A stretch of 64,000 nt of DNA from Sphingomonas cannabina (GCF_021391395.1 NZ_CP090059.1:744001-808000); one strand, 5' to 3'. Positions 34,664 through 43,767 are shown, counted from the stretch's first letter. Translations and numbers: made by a program. Notes: a model not told the origin generated them from the sequence alone.

Positions 34664-35932
34664 TCACGGCGCCATTCCCGCCGCGCCGATCAGGGCGAGC
34701 AGCCCGACCGACAGTCCGCGCACGCTTTCCGGCTTGGCGACGTCGATCCATTCATCGGGCGCATGGGCGCGTCCGCCGCTGCCGCCGGAGCCGATCGTCA
34801 CCGCCGGAATGCCGAGGCTCATCGGCAGGTTGGCGTCGGTCGAGGAGGCGTCGAACTCCGGCGCATAGCCGAACGCCTGCACCGCCGCCGCGGTGGCCCT
34901 CACCAGCGGATCGCCGGCCGGCGTGGCGCCGGCGGGGCGGTCGCCGATCACCTCCGGCTCGGCGGTGATCTTGCCGACGCGGGTCGAGCGCGCGGCGTTC
35001 TCGGCATCGACCGCGGCCTTGACGATGCCGAGGAAACGCTTCTCCAGCGCCGCCAGCGCCTTCGCGCTCTCCGAGCGCATGTCGACGTCGACGAACACCT
35101 CGTCGGGAATGGCGTTGACCGAGGTGCCGCCGCCGGTGACGCTCGCCGAGTAGGTGGTGCGCGGGCTCGCCGGCAGCTTGATCCGGTAGAGCTCGCTCAC
35201 CGCGCCGGCCATCGCTGCCATCGGATTGACGATCCCGAACGCGCCGTAGCTGTGCCCGCCCGGCCCCTTGAAGGTGACGCGGTAGCGCTTCGACCCCACC
35301 CCCGCGCGCGTGACCCGCGCCGTGCCGCTGCCGTCGACCGAGAAGAAGGCGCCGATCCGCCCCTTCATCGGCCCCTTGGTGAACAGATAGCGGACGCCGC
35401 GCAGGTCGCCGCGCCCTTCCTCGCCGACGTCGGCCACGAACAGGATCGGCGCGCGCGTCCTGATCCCGCCGGCATCGAGGGCGCGGGCATAGGCGAGCAG
35501 CGCCGCGAGCCCGCGCGTGTCGTCGCCGACGCCCGGCGCGGCGAGGCGGGTGCCCTGGCGCTTCACCTTCACGTCGGTGCCTTCGGGAAACACGGTATCG
35601 AGGTGCGCGGAGATCACGACCAGCTTGGCACCTGGATCGGTACCAGGACGCAGGCCGAGGACATTGCCCTCGGCGTCGATCGTCACGTCCTGAAGGCCGA
35701 CCGCGCGGAACTTCTCCGCCATCGCCTTGGCGCGTTCGGCTTCCTTGAACGGCGGCGCCGGGATTTCGGTGATCTCGACGATCTCCGCGACGAACCGGTC
35801 ATGGCCCCGATCGAGGTCGGCGATCGCCGCCTTGAACGGCGCGCTCGCCCGGATGCGAGCGACGTCGGCTTCGGGCGTCTGGGCGGCGGCAGGCGCGGCG
35901 GCGACCAGCGCCGCGAGGACGAGCACCCGCAT
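34664..35932 (-). CDS. M20 family metallopeptidase, exported
   Basis: A 422-residue zinc peptidase with a signal peptide ([18 protein letters not shown]). M20 zinc-site motifs are present: VVISAHLDTVFPEG, PGVGDDTRGLAALL, FVADVGEEGRGDLRG and a C-terminal GIPAVTIGSGGSGGRAH. The central dimerisation (lid) domain shows PGGHSYGAFG. Function is probably dipeptide or small-peptide cleavage in the periplasm. The ATG overlaps the stop of the formaldehyde dehydrogenase gene by one base (TGATG), so the two are co-transcribed, an unusual pairing. Confidence 0.92.
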   Translation of the reverse strand: MRVLVLAALVAAAPAAAQTPEADVARIRASAPFKAAIADLDRGHDRFVAEIVEITEIPAPPFKEAERAKAMAEKFRAVGLQDVTIDAEGNVLGLRPGTDPGAKLVVISAHLDTVFPEGTDVKVKRQGTRLAAPGVGDDTRGLAALLAYARALDAGGIRTRAPILFVADVGEEGRGDLRGVRYLFTKGPMKGRIGAFFSVDGSGTARVTRAGVGSKRYRVTFKGPGGHSYGAFGIVNPMAAMAGAVSELYRIKLPASPRTTYSASVTGGGTSVNAIPDEVFVDVDMRSESAKALAALEKRFLGIVKAAVDAENAARSTRVGKITAEPEVIGDRPAGATPAGDPLVRATAAAVQAFGYAPEFDASSTDANLPMSLGIPAVTIGSGGSGGRAHAPDEWIDVAKPESVRGLSVGLLALIGAAGMAP

Positions 35933-37044
35933 CAATAGACCACCACCGACCGGATGCTCTCGCCGGCATGCATCAGGTCGAAGCCCTTGTTGATCTCGTC
36001 GAGGTTCAGGAAATGGGTGATCATCGGGTCGATCGCGATCCTGCCGTTCATGTACCAGTCGACGATCTTCGGCACGTCGGTCCGTCCCTTGGCGCCGCCG
36101 AACGCGGTGCCCTTCCACACCCGGCCGGTGACGAGCTGGAACGGGCGGGTCGCGATCTCCTTGCCCGCCTCGGCCACGCCGATGATGATGCTTTCCCCCC
36201 AGCCGCGGTGGCAGCATTCGAGCGCGGTGCGCATCACCTCGGTGTTGCCGGTGGCGTCGAAGCTGTAGTCCGCACCGCCGTCGGTCAGCGCGAGCACCTC
36301 GGCGATCACCTCCTCACGGCTCTTGCCCTTGCCGTCGATGAAGTGGGTCATGCCGAACCGGCGGCCCCATTCCTCGCGGTCGGGATTGATGTCGACGCCG
36401 ACGATCACGTCCGCGCCGACCATCTTCGCGCCCTGGATCACGTTGAGCCCGATGCCGCCCAGGCCGAACACCACGACCTTGTCGCCGACCTGCACCTTTG
36501 CCGTGTTGACCACCGCGCCCACGCCGGTGGTGACGCCGCAGCCGATGTAGCAGCTCGTCTGGAACGGCGCGTCCTCGCGGATCTTCGCCACCGCGATCTC
36601 GGGCAGCACGGTGAAGTTCGAGAAGGTCGAGCAGCCCATGTAATGGAAGATCGGCTGCCCCTTGTAGCTGAACCGGCTGGTGCCGTCGGGCATCAGCCCC
36701 TTGCCCTGCGTCGCGCGGATCGCGGTGCACAGGTTGGTCTTGCCGGAAAGGCACGACTTACACTGGCGGCATTCCGGCGTGTAGAGCGGGATCACATGAT
36801 CGCCCGGCTTCACGCTGGTCACGCCCGCACCGACCTCACGCACGATACCGGCGCCCTCATGTCCCAGGATCGACGGGAAGATGCCCTCGCTGTCGAACCC
36901 GTCCAGCGTATAGGCGTCGGTATGGCAGATGCCGGTCGCCATGATCTCGACCAGCACCTCGCCGGCCTTGGGCCCGTCCAGGTCGACCTCGACGATCTCG
37001 AGCGGCTTCTTCGCCTCGAAGGCGACGGCGGCGCGGGTCTTCAT
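35932..37044 (-). CDS. frmA: S-(hydroxymethyl)glutathione dehydrogenase (class III alcohol dehydrogenase)
   Basis: Zinc-dependent dehydrogenase, 370 residues, that oxidises the formaldehyde-glutathione adduct with NAD and also reduces S-nitrosoglutathione. Catalytic zinc ligands are Cys40 ([11 protein letters not shown]), His62 (LGHEGAGIV) and a later Cys; structural zinc cysteines are Cys92, 95, 98 and 106 ([16 protein letters not shown]). The Rossmann loop is [20 protein letters not shown]. The ATG at 37044 has GGGAGAGGAT upstream. No S-formylglutathione hydrolase gene is adjacent; an M20 peptidase gene follows instead. Confidence 0.97.
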   Translation of the reverse strand: MKTRAAVAFEAKKPLEIVEVDLDGPKAGEVLVEIMATGICHTDAYTLDGFDSEGIFPSILGHEGAGIVREVGAGVTSVKPGDHVIPLYTPECRQCKSCLSGKTNLCTAIRATQGKGLMPDGTSRFSYKGQPIFHYMGCSTFSNFTVLPEIAVAKIREDAPFQTSCYIGCGVTTGVGAVVNTAKVQVGDKVVVFGLGGIGLNVIQGAKMVGADVIVGVDINPDREEWGRRFGMTHFIDGKGKSREEVIAEVLALTDGGADYSFDATGNTEVMRTALECCHRGWGESIIIGVAEAGKEIATRPFQLVTGRVWKGTAFGGAKGRTDVPKIVDWYMNGRIAIDPMITHFLNLDEINKGFDLMHAGESIRSVVVY

Positions 37045-37088
37045 ATCCTCTCCCTTCGGGCTGACGGAATTGCGGTAGAAGAAAGGAC

Positions 37089-37117
37089 AGCCCTTCGACA
37101 AGCTCGGGGCGAACGGA
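37089..37117. repeat. Half-copy of a sphingomonad intergenic repeat
   Basis: The stretch CCCTTCGACAAGCTCGGGGC and the GAACGGA behind it match a short element I recall as widespread between sphingomonad genes. Only one copy is present here, in the 86-bp divergent gap between frmA and kynA, and it ends a few bases before the kynA ribosome site. Confidence 0.45.
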
Positions 37118-37130
37118 GTAGGGGAGGCGC

Positions 37131-37910
37131 ATGTCCAAAATCACCTACCGCAGCTATCTCCGCCTGCCCGAGCTGCTCGATCTCCAGACGCCGCTCAGCG
37201 ACGCGCACGACGAGCTGCTGTTCATCTCGATCCACCAGGCATCGGAGATCTGGCTCAAGCTCTGCCTCCACGAGCTGCGCGCCGCGCGCGAGCGGATCGT
37301 CGCCGACGACCTCGCCCCGGCCTTCAAGATGATGAGCCGCGTCGCCCGCGTGCAGTCGCAGCTCATCCAGTCGTGGGAGGTGCTCGCGACGATGACCCCC
37401 GCCGACTACACAAGGATGCGGGGGAAGCTCGGCACCTCCTCGGGTTTCCAGTCGGACCAGTATCGCCATGTCGAGTTCCTGCTCGGCAACAAGAAGCCCG
37501 AGATGGTCGATATCCACGAGAGCGAGCCCACGGTCGCGGCGGCGCTTCGCACGGAGCTGGAACGGCCGAGCCTCTACGACGAATCGATCCGCCTGCTCGC
37601 CCGGCGCGGCTTCGACGTCCCGACGGAACGCGACTGGACCCAGCCCTATGTCGCCTCAGAGGCGGTCGAGCGCGCCTGGGCGGCCGTCTATGCCGATCCC
37701 GACCGCCATTGGGACCTCTACGAGCTCGCCGAGAAGCTGGTCGACCTCGAATATCACGTCCAGCTCTGGCGCTTCGGCCATCTCAAGACCGTCGAGCGGG
37801 TGATCGGCTTCAAGACCGGCACCGGCGGCACCGCGGGCGTCGCCTATCTCGCGAACGTGCTGAAGGAAGGCTTCTTCCCCGAGCTGCTCAGCGTGCGGAC
37901 GCGGCTGTGA
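37131..37910 (+). CDS. kynA: Tryptophan 2,3-dioxygenase
   Basis: Heme-dependent enzyme that opens the indole ring of tryptophan to N-formylkynurenine, first step of the kynurenine pathway. The 259-residue protein has the TDO landmarks [52 protein letters not shown] and the substrate loop [13 protein letters not shown]; the heme-ligand His is in [15 protein letters not shown]. The start has GGGGAGG at good spacing. The stop overlaps the kynU GTG (GTGA), so dioxygenase and kynureninase are co-translated. Confidence 0.97.
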   Translation: MSKITYRSYLRLPELLDLQTPLSDAHDELLFISIHQASEIWLKLCLHELRAARERIVADDLAPAFKMMSRVARVQSQLIQSWEVLATMTPADYTRMRGKLGTSSGFQSDQYRHVEFLLGNKKPEMVDIHESEPTVAAALRTELERPSLYDESIRLLARRGFDVPTERDWTQPYVASEAVERAWAAVYADPDRHWDLYELAEKLVDLEYHVQLWRFGHLKTVERVIGFKTGTGGTAGVAYLANVLKEGFFPELLSVRTRL

Positions 37911-39127
37911 CGCGGGACGAGGCGCGGGCGCTCGACGCCGCCGACCCGCTGCGCCGGCTTCGCGAGCGGTTCGCACTGCCGGAGGGCGTGATCTACCTCG
38001 ACGGCAACTCGCTCGGCGCGTTGCCCCGGGCGACTCCGGCGCGAATGGCGGAGACGGTCGAGCGCGAATGGGGCGAGGGGCTGATCCGCAGCTGGAACGA
38101 CGCCGGCTGGATCGATGCGCCGACCCGCGTCGCTGCGAAGATCGCCCCGCTGATCGGCGCGAAGCCGGACGAGGTAGTCGTCGCCGATTCGACATCGGTC
38201 AATCTCTACAAGCTGCTGATGGCGGCGCTCGCCGCGCGGCCGGGACGGCGGGTGATCGTGACCGAGCCGGGCAATTTCCCCACCGACCTCTACATGGCCC
38301 AGGGCATCGCCGCCGGGGGCCAGGTCGAGGTGCGCACGGCTCCACGCGACCGCATCATCGAGGCGATCGACGAGACGGTGGCGGTGGTGATGCTGACCCA
38401 CGTCCACTACCGCACCGCCGAGATGTTCGACATGGCCGCGGTGACGACGGCGGCCCAAGGGGCGGGCGCGCTGATGCTGTGGGACCTCAGCCACAGCGCC
38501 GGCGCGGTACCGGTCGATCTCGGCGCGGCGAACGCCGATCTCGCGGTCGGCTGCGGCTACAAATACCTCAACGGCGGTCCCGGCGCGCCGGCCTTCCTCT
38601 ACGTCGCCGAGCGGCACCAGGCGCTGCTAACCTCGCCGCTCACCGGCTGGATGGGCCATGCCGCGCCGTTCGAGTTCGGCGATGACTATGCCCCCTGCCC
38701 GACGATGCGCCGCTGGCTGTGCGGCACCCCGCCGATCCTCGGGCTGGCGGCGCTGGAAGCGGGACTGGCGACGTTTGACGGCGTCGATCCCACGGCCCTT
38801 TACGCCAAGGGCCAGGCGCTCGCCGACCTGTTCGTCGCCGAGGTCGAGGCTAAATGCCCCGGTCTGACGCTGGCCTCGCCCCGCGAGCGCACCCAGCGTG
38901 GTAGCCATATCTCCTTCGCCCACACCGACGGCTTCCCTGTAATGGCGGCGCTGATCGCGCGCGGCGTGATCGGCGACTTCCGCGGCCCCGACCTGCTGCG
39001 TTTCGGCTTCACCCCGCTCTACACCAGCTTCGAGGAGGTCTGGCGCGCCGCCGACATCCTCGCCGACCTGCTTGCGAGCGGGGCCTGGGACGACGAACGC
39101 TACCGCGCTCGCGGCAAGGTAACTTAG
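37907..39127 (+). CDS. kynU: Kynureninase
   Basis: PLP enzyme that cleaves kynurenine to anthranilate and alanine. The 406-residue protein shows NSLGALPRATPARM, the PLP-stacking region, the cofactor Asp in LWDLSHSAGAVP (Asp193) and the Schiff-base Lys219 in GCGYKYLNGGPGAPAF. The GTG start overlaps kynA. A formamidase gene (kynB) is not next to them and must lie elsewhere. The pathway yields anthranilate for degradation or reuse. Its 3' end overlaps the convergent ClC gene by 4 bp. Confidence 0.97.
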   Translation: MTRDEARALDAADPLRRLRERFALPEGVIYLDGNSLGALPRATPARMAETVEREWGEGLIRSWNDAGWIDAPTRVAAKIAPLIGAKPDEVVVADSTSVNLYKLLMAALAARPGRRVIVTEPGNFPTDLYMAQGIAAGGQVEVRTAPRDRIIEAIDETVAVVMLTHVHYRTAEMFDMAAVTTAAQGAGALMLWDLSHSAGAVPVDLGAANADLAVGCGYKYLNGGPGAPAFLYVAERHQALLTSPLTGWMGHAAPFEFGDDYAPCPTMRRWLCGTPPILGLAALEAGLATFDGVDPTALYAKGQALADLFVAEVEAKCPGLTLASPRERTQRGSHISFAHTDGFPVMAALIARGVIGDFRGPDLLRFGFTPLYTSFEEVWRAADILADLLASGAWDDERYRARGKVT

Positions 39128-40878
39128 CTCCGCACCCGCTCCAGCTCCGCCCGGCGGCGGACGCTGCGTGCCTTGAGAAGATCGTGGCGGGAAAGGATGC
39201 CGACAACGCGCCGATCCTCGCCCTCGACGATCGGGATGCGCCCGACCCCTGTCTCCACCATCAGGTCGGCGACCTCCCCGATCGGTGTGTGGCGGAAGGC
39301 GAAGGGCTGCGACGCGTCCGACAGCACGTCGGCGATCGGCGCCTGGAGGTTGCCGCCGTCCACCTGCCAGCGCAGCGCATCGGATCGCGAGGCGAGCCCG
39401 ATCAGCCGTCCCTCCGCGTCGACCACCGGATAGCTGCGATGCTCGGCCCGCTCGGTGAAGAAGGTCGCCGCATCACGCACCGACATCGCGCCCGGCAAGG
39501 TCGCCGGCTCCGGCGTCATGATCTGCTCGGCCTGGAGGAAATCGAGCGGGTCGACCGTATATTCCTGCAGGATGTGCCGCCCGCGCCGCGCGATCTTCTC
39601 GGTCAGGATCGAGCGGCGCATCACCAGCACGCTCACCGCATAGGCGCCGACTGACGCGGCGATCGTATGCGGCAGCGCGCCGAAATGCCCGGTGAGCTCG
39701 ACCGCGAACAGCGCGCCGGTCAGCGGCGCCCGCATCGCGCCGCTCATGATCCCCGCCATGCCGATCATCGCCCAGAATCCCGGCGGCCCCGGCAGGAAGC
39801 AGCCGACCAGATAGCCGAGCGCCCCGCCCAGGATCAGCAATGGCGCCAGCACGCCGCCCGAGGTGCCCGATCCCAGCGCGATCAGCCACACCAGCGCCTT
39901 CACCACCAGCAGCGCTAGCACCACGCGGATCGCCAGCGACCCGTCGAGCAGCGCCTGGATGTTGCCGTATCCCGCCCCCAGCACATGCGCGTCGATCAGC
40001 CCGCCGATCCCCACCGCCACCGCGCCGATCGCTGGCCACCACATCCAGTGCACCGGCAGCCGGTGGAACGCATCCTCGATCCGGTAGAGCAGCGCGGACA
40101 GCAGCGACGCCTCCAGCCCCACCAGCGCCCCCAGCCCCAGCGCCGCCGCGCTCCACCACCACGCCTCAGCCTCGACGATCGGGAAGGGGAACAGCGGCCC
40201 GACCCCCAGCAGCAGCGGCCGCCAGGCGAGCGCGGCGAGCACCGCCACCACCACCGGCACGAAGCTGCGCGGCTTCCATTCGAACAGCAGCACCTCCACC
40301 GCGAGCAGCACCGCCGCCACCGGCGTCGCGAAGATGCCGGTCATTCCGGCCGCCGCGCCCGCGACGAGCAGCGTCTTGCGCTCGGCGGCGCTGAGGCGGA
40401 AGCGCTGCGCGAACAGCGATCCGATCGCGCCGCCGGTCATGATGATCGGCCCTTCCGCGCCGAACGGCCCGCCGCTGCCGATCGACACCGCCGACGACAG
40501 CGGCTTGAGCAGCGCCACCTTGGGCGACAGCCGGCTCTCGCCATAGAGGATCGCCTCGATCGCCTCGGGAATGCCGTGCCCCCGGATCTTCTCCGACCCG
40601 AACCGCGCCATAAGCCCGATGATCAGGCTGCCGATCACCGGGATGACGACGACCAGGACGCCCACCGAACTGTCGGTGATTTCGACCGGCGCGGTCGAAA
40701 GGCGCATGAACCAGAACAGGTTGGTCGCCACCGCGATCAGCTTGAGCAGCACCCACGCCCCGAACGCGCCCCCGGTGCCGACGACGATCGCGGCCGCCGC
40801 GAGCATCAGCATCCGCCGATCGGCGCTGTGATCGGCGAGATGACGGGGATTGACGGCACGCTCTGCGGACGCGGACAT
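39124..40878 (-). CDS. ClC-family chloride channel/antiporter with CBS domains
   Basis: A 584-residue protein with a ClC membrane core (residues 1-430) and a tandem CBS pair at the C-terminus (IMTPEPATLPGAMSVRDAA, SYPVVDAEGRLIGLASRSDAL, RIPIVEGEDRRVVGILSRHDLL). ClC motifs are GHGIPEAIEAIL, GSGGPFGAEGPIIMTGG (the gating Glu is kept), and GSGTSGGVLAPLLILGG. It moves chloride or related anions, possibly in exchange for protons; CBS domains bind adenine nucleotides. The ATG at 40878 is preferred over upstream options that run into the operator. It is divergent from a MarR gene. Confidence 0.94.
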   Translation of the reverse strand: MSASAERAVNPRHLADHSADRRMLMLAAAAIVVGTGGAFGAWVLLKLIAVATNLFWFMRLSTAPVEITDSSVGVLVVVIPVIGSLIIGLMARFGSEKIRGHGIPEAIEAILYGESRLSPKVALLKPLSSAVSIGSGGPFGAEGPIIMTGGAIGSLFAQRFRLSAAERKTLLVAGAAAGMTGIFATPVAAVLLAVEVLLFEWKPRSFVPVVVAVLAALAWRPLLLGVGPLFPFPIVEAEAWWWSAAALGLGALVGLEASLLSALLYRIEDAFHRLPVHWMWWPAIGAVAVGIGGLIDAHVLGAGYGNIQALLDGSLAIRVVLALLVVKALVWLIALGSGTSGGVLAPLLILGGALGYLVGCFLPGPPGFWAMIGMAGIMSGAMRAPLTGALFAVELTGHFGALPHTIAASVGAYAVSVLVMRRSILTEKIARRGRHILQEYTVDPLDFLQAEQIMTPEPATLPGAMSVRDAATFFTERAEHRSYPVVDAEGRLIGLASRSDALRWQVDGGNLQAPIADVLSDASQPFAFRHTPIGEVADLMVETGVGRIPIVEGEDRRVVGILSRHDLLKARSVRRRAELERVRS

Positions 40879-40914
40879 GACCTCGGACCGGTTTTGAGGG
40901 AAGACGCGGGCCAG

Positions 40915-40935
40915 ATATATCGCATCGCGATATAT
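40915..40935. promoter_or_regulatory. MarR-type operator between clc and marR
   Basis: The arms ATATATCGC and GCGATATAT are perfect inverses around ATC, giving a 21-bp palindrome in a 76-bp divergent gap. The AT-rich arms stand out from the GC-rich surroundings. It ends 19 bp before the MarR ATG at 40955 and starts 36 bp before the ClC ATG, so a bound MarR dimer could block both promoters. Confidence 0.75.
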
Positions 40936-40954
40936 TTCAATCGATGAGGTGCCG

Positions 40955-41365
40955 ATGACGACGAGGCGCAAGTTGACCGATGCCGACTACGCGGCGCTTG
41001 CCGATTTCCGCCACCTGCTCCGCGAATTCCTCGCGTTCAGCGAAGGGCGCGCCGCGGAGTGGGGCCTGACGCCGCAGCAGCATCAGGCGCTGCTCGCGAT
41101 TCGCGGAGCGGGGAGCGGGGAGGTGACGATCGGCTACCTCGCCGACCGGCTGATCCTGAAACCGCACAGCGCGACCGGCCTCGTCGACCGGCTCGAGGCG
41201 CTGGGGCTGGTCCGCCGCGAAGCCTCTCCCGCCGATCGCCGCCGCGCATTGATCGCGCTGACGCCCAAGGCGCAGGACCTGCTCGAACGCCTCTCCGCGA
41301 CGCATCGCGAGGAGATCATCCGCCTCAAGCCGATGCTCGCCGGATTCCTCGATCGATTCGGCTAG
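40955..41365 (+). CDS. MarR-family transcriptional regulator
   Basis: A 136-residue winged-helix regulator with the MarR layout: N-terminal dimer helix (DYAALADFRHLLREFLAFSEGRAAEWGLTPQQHQALLAI), recognition helix near LADRLILKPHSATGLVDRLEALGLV, and the wing RREASPADRRRALIALTPKAQ. The ATG at 40955 has GATGAGG upstream; a GTG at 40949 is possible. It likely represses itself and the divergent ClC gene through the palindrome at 40915-40935. The inducer is unknown. Confidence 0.92.
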   Translation: MTTRRKLTDADYAALADFRHLLREFLAFSEGRAAEWGLTPQQHQALLAIRGAGSGEVTIGYLADRLILKPHSATGLVDRLEALGLVRREASPADRRRALIALTPKAQDLLERLSATHREEIIRLKPMLAGFLDRFG

Positions 41366-41414
41366 CTTGCTATTTTAGTTGCATTTTTCTCGAAATCGGA
41401 GTATGACAATCACC

Positions 41415-41457
41415 GAGGCCGCAAGGCCCGAGAAGCCCGTAAAGACACGGCGGCCTC
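41415..41457 (+). ncRNA. Leader hairpin before the small membrane protein gene
   Basis: GAGGCCGC (41415-41422) and GCGGCCTC (41450-41457) pair perfectly around a 27-nt loop, directly upstream of the ribosome site AGGAGAGG of the gene at 41470. The stem does not hide the ribosome site itself. I do not recognise a known riboswitch class; it may simply stabilise the mRNA. Confidence 0.35.
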
Positions 41458-41469
41458 AGGAGAGGTCGC

Positions 41470-41781
41470 ATGAACATTATTTTCGCAGTCATAGAGACAC
41501 TTGGCCTGATATTGGGCAGCATGGCGGTCGGCGTCGTCCTGTGCGCGCTGCTCTGCGCCATCTTCCGGCGAGTCCATCATCCCGAATGGGGCGCGATCGC
41601 GCTGTTCGTCGCCGTCGCCGGGGCTTTTGTGGCTGCGCTTCCGCAGGGCATGTTCCTGCGCCTGACGCTGATCTTCGCTCTCCTTGCCGCTATTCCCTTC
41701 GGTCTGGCCGGTCTCTCCTGGCGCAAGCGCTGGCACGAGGAACATCGCGCCGCGCCCGGCTTCCCCGAACGCGTCGCCTGA
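41470..41781 (+). CDS. Small membrane protein of unknown function (103 aa)
   Basis: A 103-residue protein with three predicted membrane helices (about residues 4-31, 40-60 and 62-80) and a short positively charged C-terminus (SWRKRWHEEHRAAPGF). There are no Cys or metal motifs. The ribosome site AGGAGAGG precedes the ATG at ideal spacing, and the upstream leader folds into a hairpin, so it is very likely translated. It stands alone between marR and the nitrate genes. I cannot name a family. Confidence 0.75.
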   Translation: MNIIFAVIETLGLILGSMAVGVVLCALLCAIFRRVHHPEWGAIALFVAVAGAFVAALPQGMFLRLTLIFALLAAIPFGLAGLSWRKRWHEEHRAAPGFPERVA

Positions 41782-41799
41782 CCTTCATTCATAGCTTCC

Positions 41800-41910
41800 G
41801 TCATCCCGGCGAAAGCCGGGATCTCGTGCCGCATCGCGTTTCCGCCTGAGATCCCGGCGTTCAGGGCGCCCATCAAAGTAATACTTTGATGGGACCCTCG
41901 CCGGGATGGC
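41800..41910. repeat. REP-like repeat interrupted by a 25-bp palindrome
   Basis: Two sphingomonad-type REP half-sites (TCATCCCGGCGAAAGCCGGG and its inverse, the latter split) frame this element. The second half-site is interrupted at 41869-41893 by a near-perfect palindrome whose arms CCCATCAAAGTA and TACTTTGATGGG are separated by one A. The element lies between the small membrane gene and nasT and contains no gene. Confidence 0.7.
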
Positions 41911-41983
41911 GATCGAGATCGGCCGTTGACCGGCCACCCCCGCTCCATGCATGGGACACACCCGTGCCTGGGAAAGCTCTGCC

Positions 41984-42565
41984 GTGCGGATCGTGATCGT
42001 CGATGACAGCGGCCTGCGTGCGAGCGTGCTCGAGGAGGGGCTGCGCGACGCCGGCTATGACGACATCCATGTCGTGCCGCCGCAGGGCGCCTTCGTCGCC
42101 AAGATCGAGCGGATGGCCCCCGACGTCGTGCTGATGGACCTCGGCAGCCCGAGTCGCGACACGCTGGAGGAAATGCTGGCGGTGAGCCGCGCGCTGGCGC
42201 GGCCGATCGCCATGTTCGTCGACCAGTCGGACGATGCGATGATCGGCGCCGCGATCGACGCCGGCGTCTCTGCCTATGTCGTCGACGGCCTGCGCAAGGA
42301 GCGGGTCAAGCCGATCCTCGACCTCGCCATCCGCCGCTTCAACGCCTTCGCCCGGATGCAGGCCGAGCTCGACGAGGCGCGCACCGCGCTCGCCGACCGC
42401 AAGACCATCGACCGCGCCAAGACGATCCTGATGGAGACCCGCGGCCTCGCCGAGCCCGACGCCTATGCGCTGCTGCGCACCACCGCGATGAACCAGAACA
42501 AGCGCATCGTCGACGTGGCGGAGGCGCTGATCACCGCGCACAGCCTGCTGGGAGGGCAGCCATGA
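41984..42565 (+). CDS. nasT: Nitrate-responsive ANTAR antiterminator NasT
   Basis: RNA-binding response regulator of 193 residues: a pseudo-receiver domain (MRIVIVDDSGLRASVLEEGL, then APDVVLMDLGSP, with an altered phospho-site) and a C-terminal ANTAR domain (ALADRKTIDRAKTILMETRGLAEPDAYALLRTTAMNQNKRIVDVAEALI). In alphaproteobacteria and Azotobacter NasT binds leader RNA of nitrate genes and prevents termination when released by NasS. The GTG at 41984 opens the domain directly; an ATG at 41951 is the alternative. It overlaps nasS by 4 nt. Confidence 0.95.
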   Translation: MRIVIVDDSGLRASVLEEGLRDAGYDDIHVVPPQGAFVAKIERMAPDVVLMDLGSPSRDTLEEMLAVSRALARPIAMFVDQSDDAMIGAAIDAGVSAYVVDGLRKERVKPILDLAIRRFNAFARMQAELDEARTALADRKTIDRAKTILMETRGLAEPDAYALLRTTAMNQNKRIVDVAEALITAHSLLGGQP

Positions 42566-43767
42566 CCCCGCTCGCCATCGCCTTCCTCCCCCTCACCGAC
42601 AGCGCGCCGATCATCGTCGCGCACGCCAAGGGCTTCGCCGAGAAGCACGGCATCGACCTCACGCTCACGCGCACCACCTCCTGGGCGACGCTGCGCGACC
42701 GGCTGGTCTACGGCCAGGTCCAGGCGGCGCACATGCTCGCCCCGCTCGCGATCGCGGTGACATTGGGCCTCAGCCAGCACCGCGCCGCGCTCGCCGCGCC
42801 GTTCAAGCTCAACCTCAACGGCAACGCGCTGGTGATGGGCAGCGAGTTCACCGCCGCGCTCGATCCCGATCCCGTCCAGCGCGTCCGCGATCCCGAGGCG
42901 ACCGCGCATGACTTCGCCAACGCGATCGGCCTCTACCGCCGCAAGCCGGTGATCGGTATCGTCCACCGCTTCTCCAGCCACGCGCTGATGCTGCGCTACT
43001 GGCTCGCCTATGCCGGCATCGACCCGGACCGCGACGTCAGCCTGCGCGTGCTGCCGCCCTCGCTGATGGCGGAGGCGCTGCGTCTCGGCGAGATCGACGG
43101 CTTCACCGCGGGCGAGCCATGGAACAGCGTCGCGGTGGCGGAAGGGCTGGGTGAGATCATCGCCGTCGGCGTCAACATCTGGCGCCGCGGCGTCGAGAAG
43201 GTGCTGGCGACCCGCGCCGACTGGCTGGAGGCGAATCCCGAGACGGTCGACCGCCTGCTCCTCGCGCTCGCCGAGGCGGCGGCGTGGTGCGACGATCCCG
43301 CCAATCGCGAGGAGCTCGCCGCGCTGCTCGAGCGGCCCGAGCATGTCGGCCAGAGCGCCGAGTTGATCACCGCCGCGCTTGCCGGCCGAATCGTACTGCA
43401 CTGCGGCGATGCCCCGGTGGATACGCCCGACTTCATGCTGTTCCACCGCGAGGCGGCGGGCTTCCCGTGGCGCAGCCAGGCGCTGTGGATCTATTCGCAG
43501 CTCGTGCGCTGGGGGATGGTGAAGCCGAGCGCCGCGAACGAGCGCCAGGCGGCGGAAGTGTTCCGCTCCGACATCTACCGTCGCGCGCTCGGCGGCGCCG
43601 GCCAGCCGATGCCGGGCGCCAGCATGAAGGTGGAAGGCGCCCTCGCCGCGCCGCTGCCGGTCGGCGCCCATCAGGGCGCGCTGACGTTGGGCCCGGACCG
43701 CTTCTTCGACGGGGCGGTGTTCGATCCGGCGGATATCGAAGGGTATCTGGCGCGGTTCAGGCGATAA
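42562..43767 (+). CDS. nasS: Nitrate sensor NasS (NrtA-like)
   Basis: A 401-residue cytosolic relative of the periplasmic nitrate-binding proteins NrtA/CmpA. It lacks a signal peptide and begins with PLAIAFLPLTDSAPIIVAHAKGFAEKHGI. Landmarks are ATLRDRLVYGQVQAAHML, LNLNGNALVMG, GIVHRFSSHALMLRYWLAYAGI and GFTAGEPWN. In the known NasS-NasT pair, NasS binds NasT without nitrate and lets it go when nitrate or nitrite binds. The ATG overlaps the nasT stop. A short repeat-derived hairpin follows the stop. Confidence 0.94.
   Translation: MTPLAIAFLPLTDSAPIIVAHAKGFAEKHGIDLTLTRTTSWATLRDRLVYGQVQAAHMLAPLAIAVTLGLSQHRAALAAPFKLNLNGNALVMGSEFTAALDPDPVQRVRDPEATAHDFANAIGLYRRKPVIGIVHRFSSHALMLRYWLAYAGIDPDRDVSLRVLPPSLMAEALRLGEIDGFTAGEPWNSVAVAEGLGEIIAVGVNIWRRGVEKVLATRADWLEANPETVDRLLLALAEAAAWCDDPANREELAALLERPEHVGQSAELITAALAGRIVLHCGDAPVDTPDFMLFHREAAGFPWRSQALWIYSQLVRWGMVKPSAANERQAAEVFRSDIYRRALGGAGQPMPGASMKVEGALAAPLPVGAHQGALTLGPDRFFDGAVFDPADIEGYLARFRR

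Noticed and set aside
41415..41457. Known riboswitch before the small membrane protein
   Set aside because: The hairpin does not match any riboswitch core I can recall and does not cover the ribosome site.
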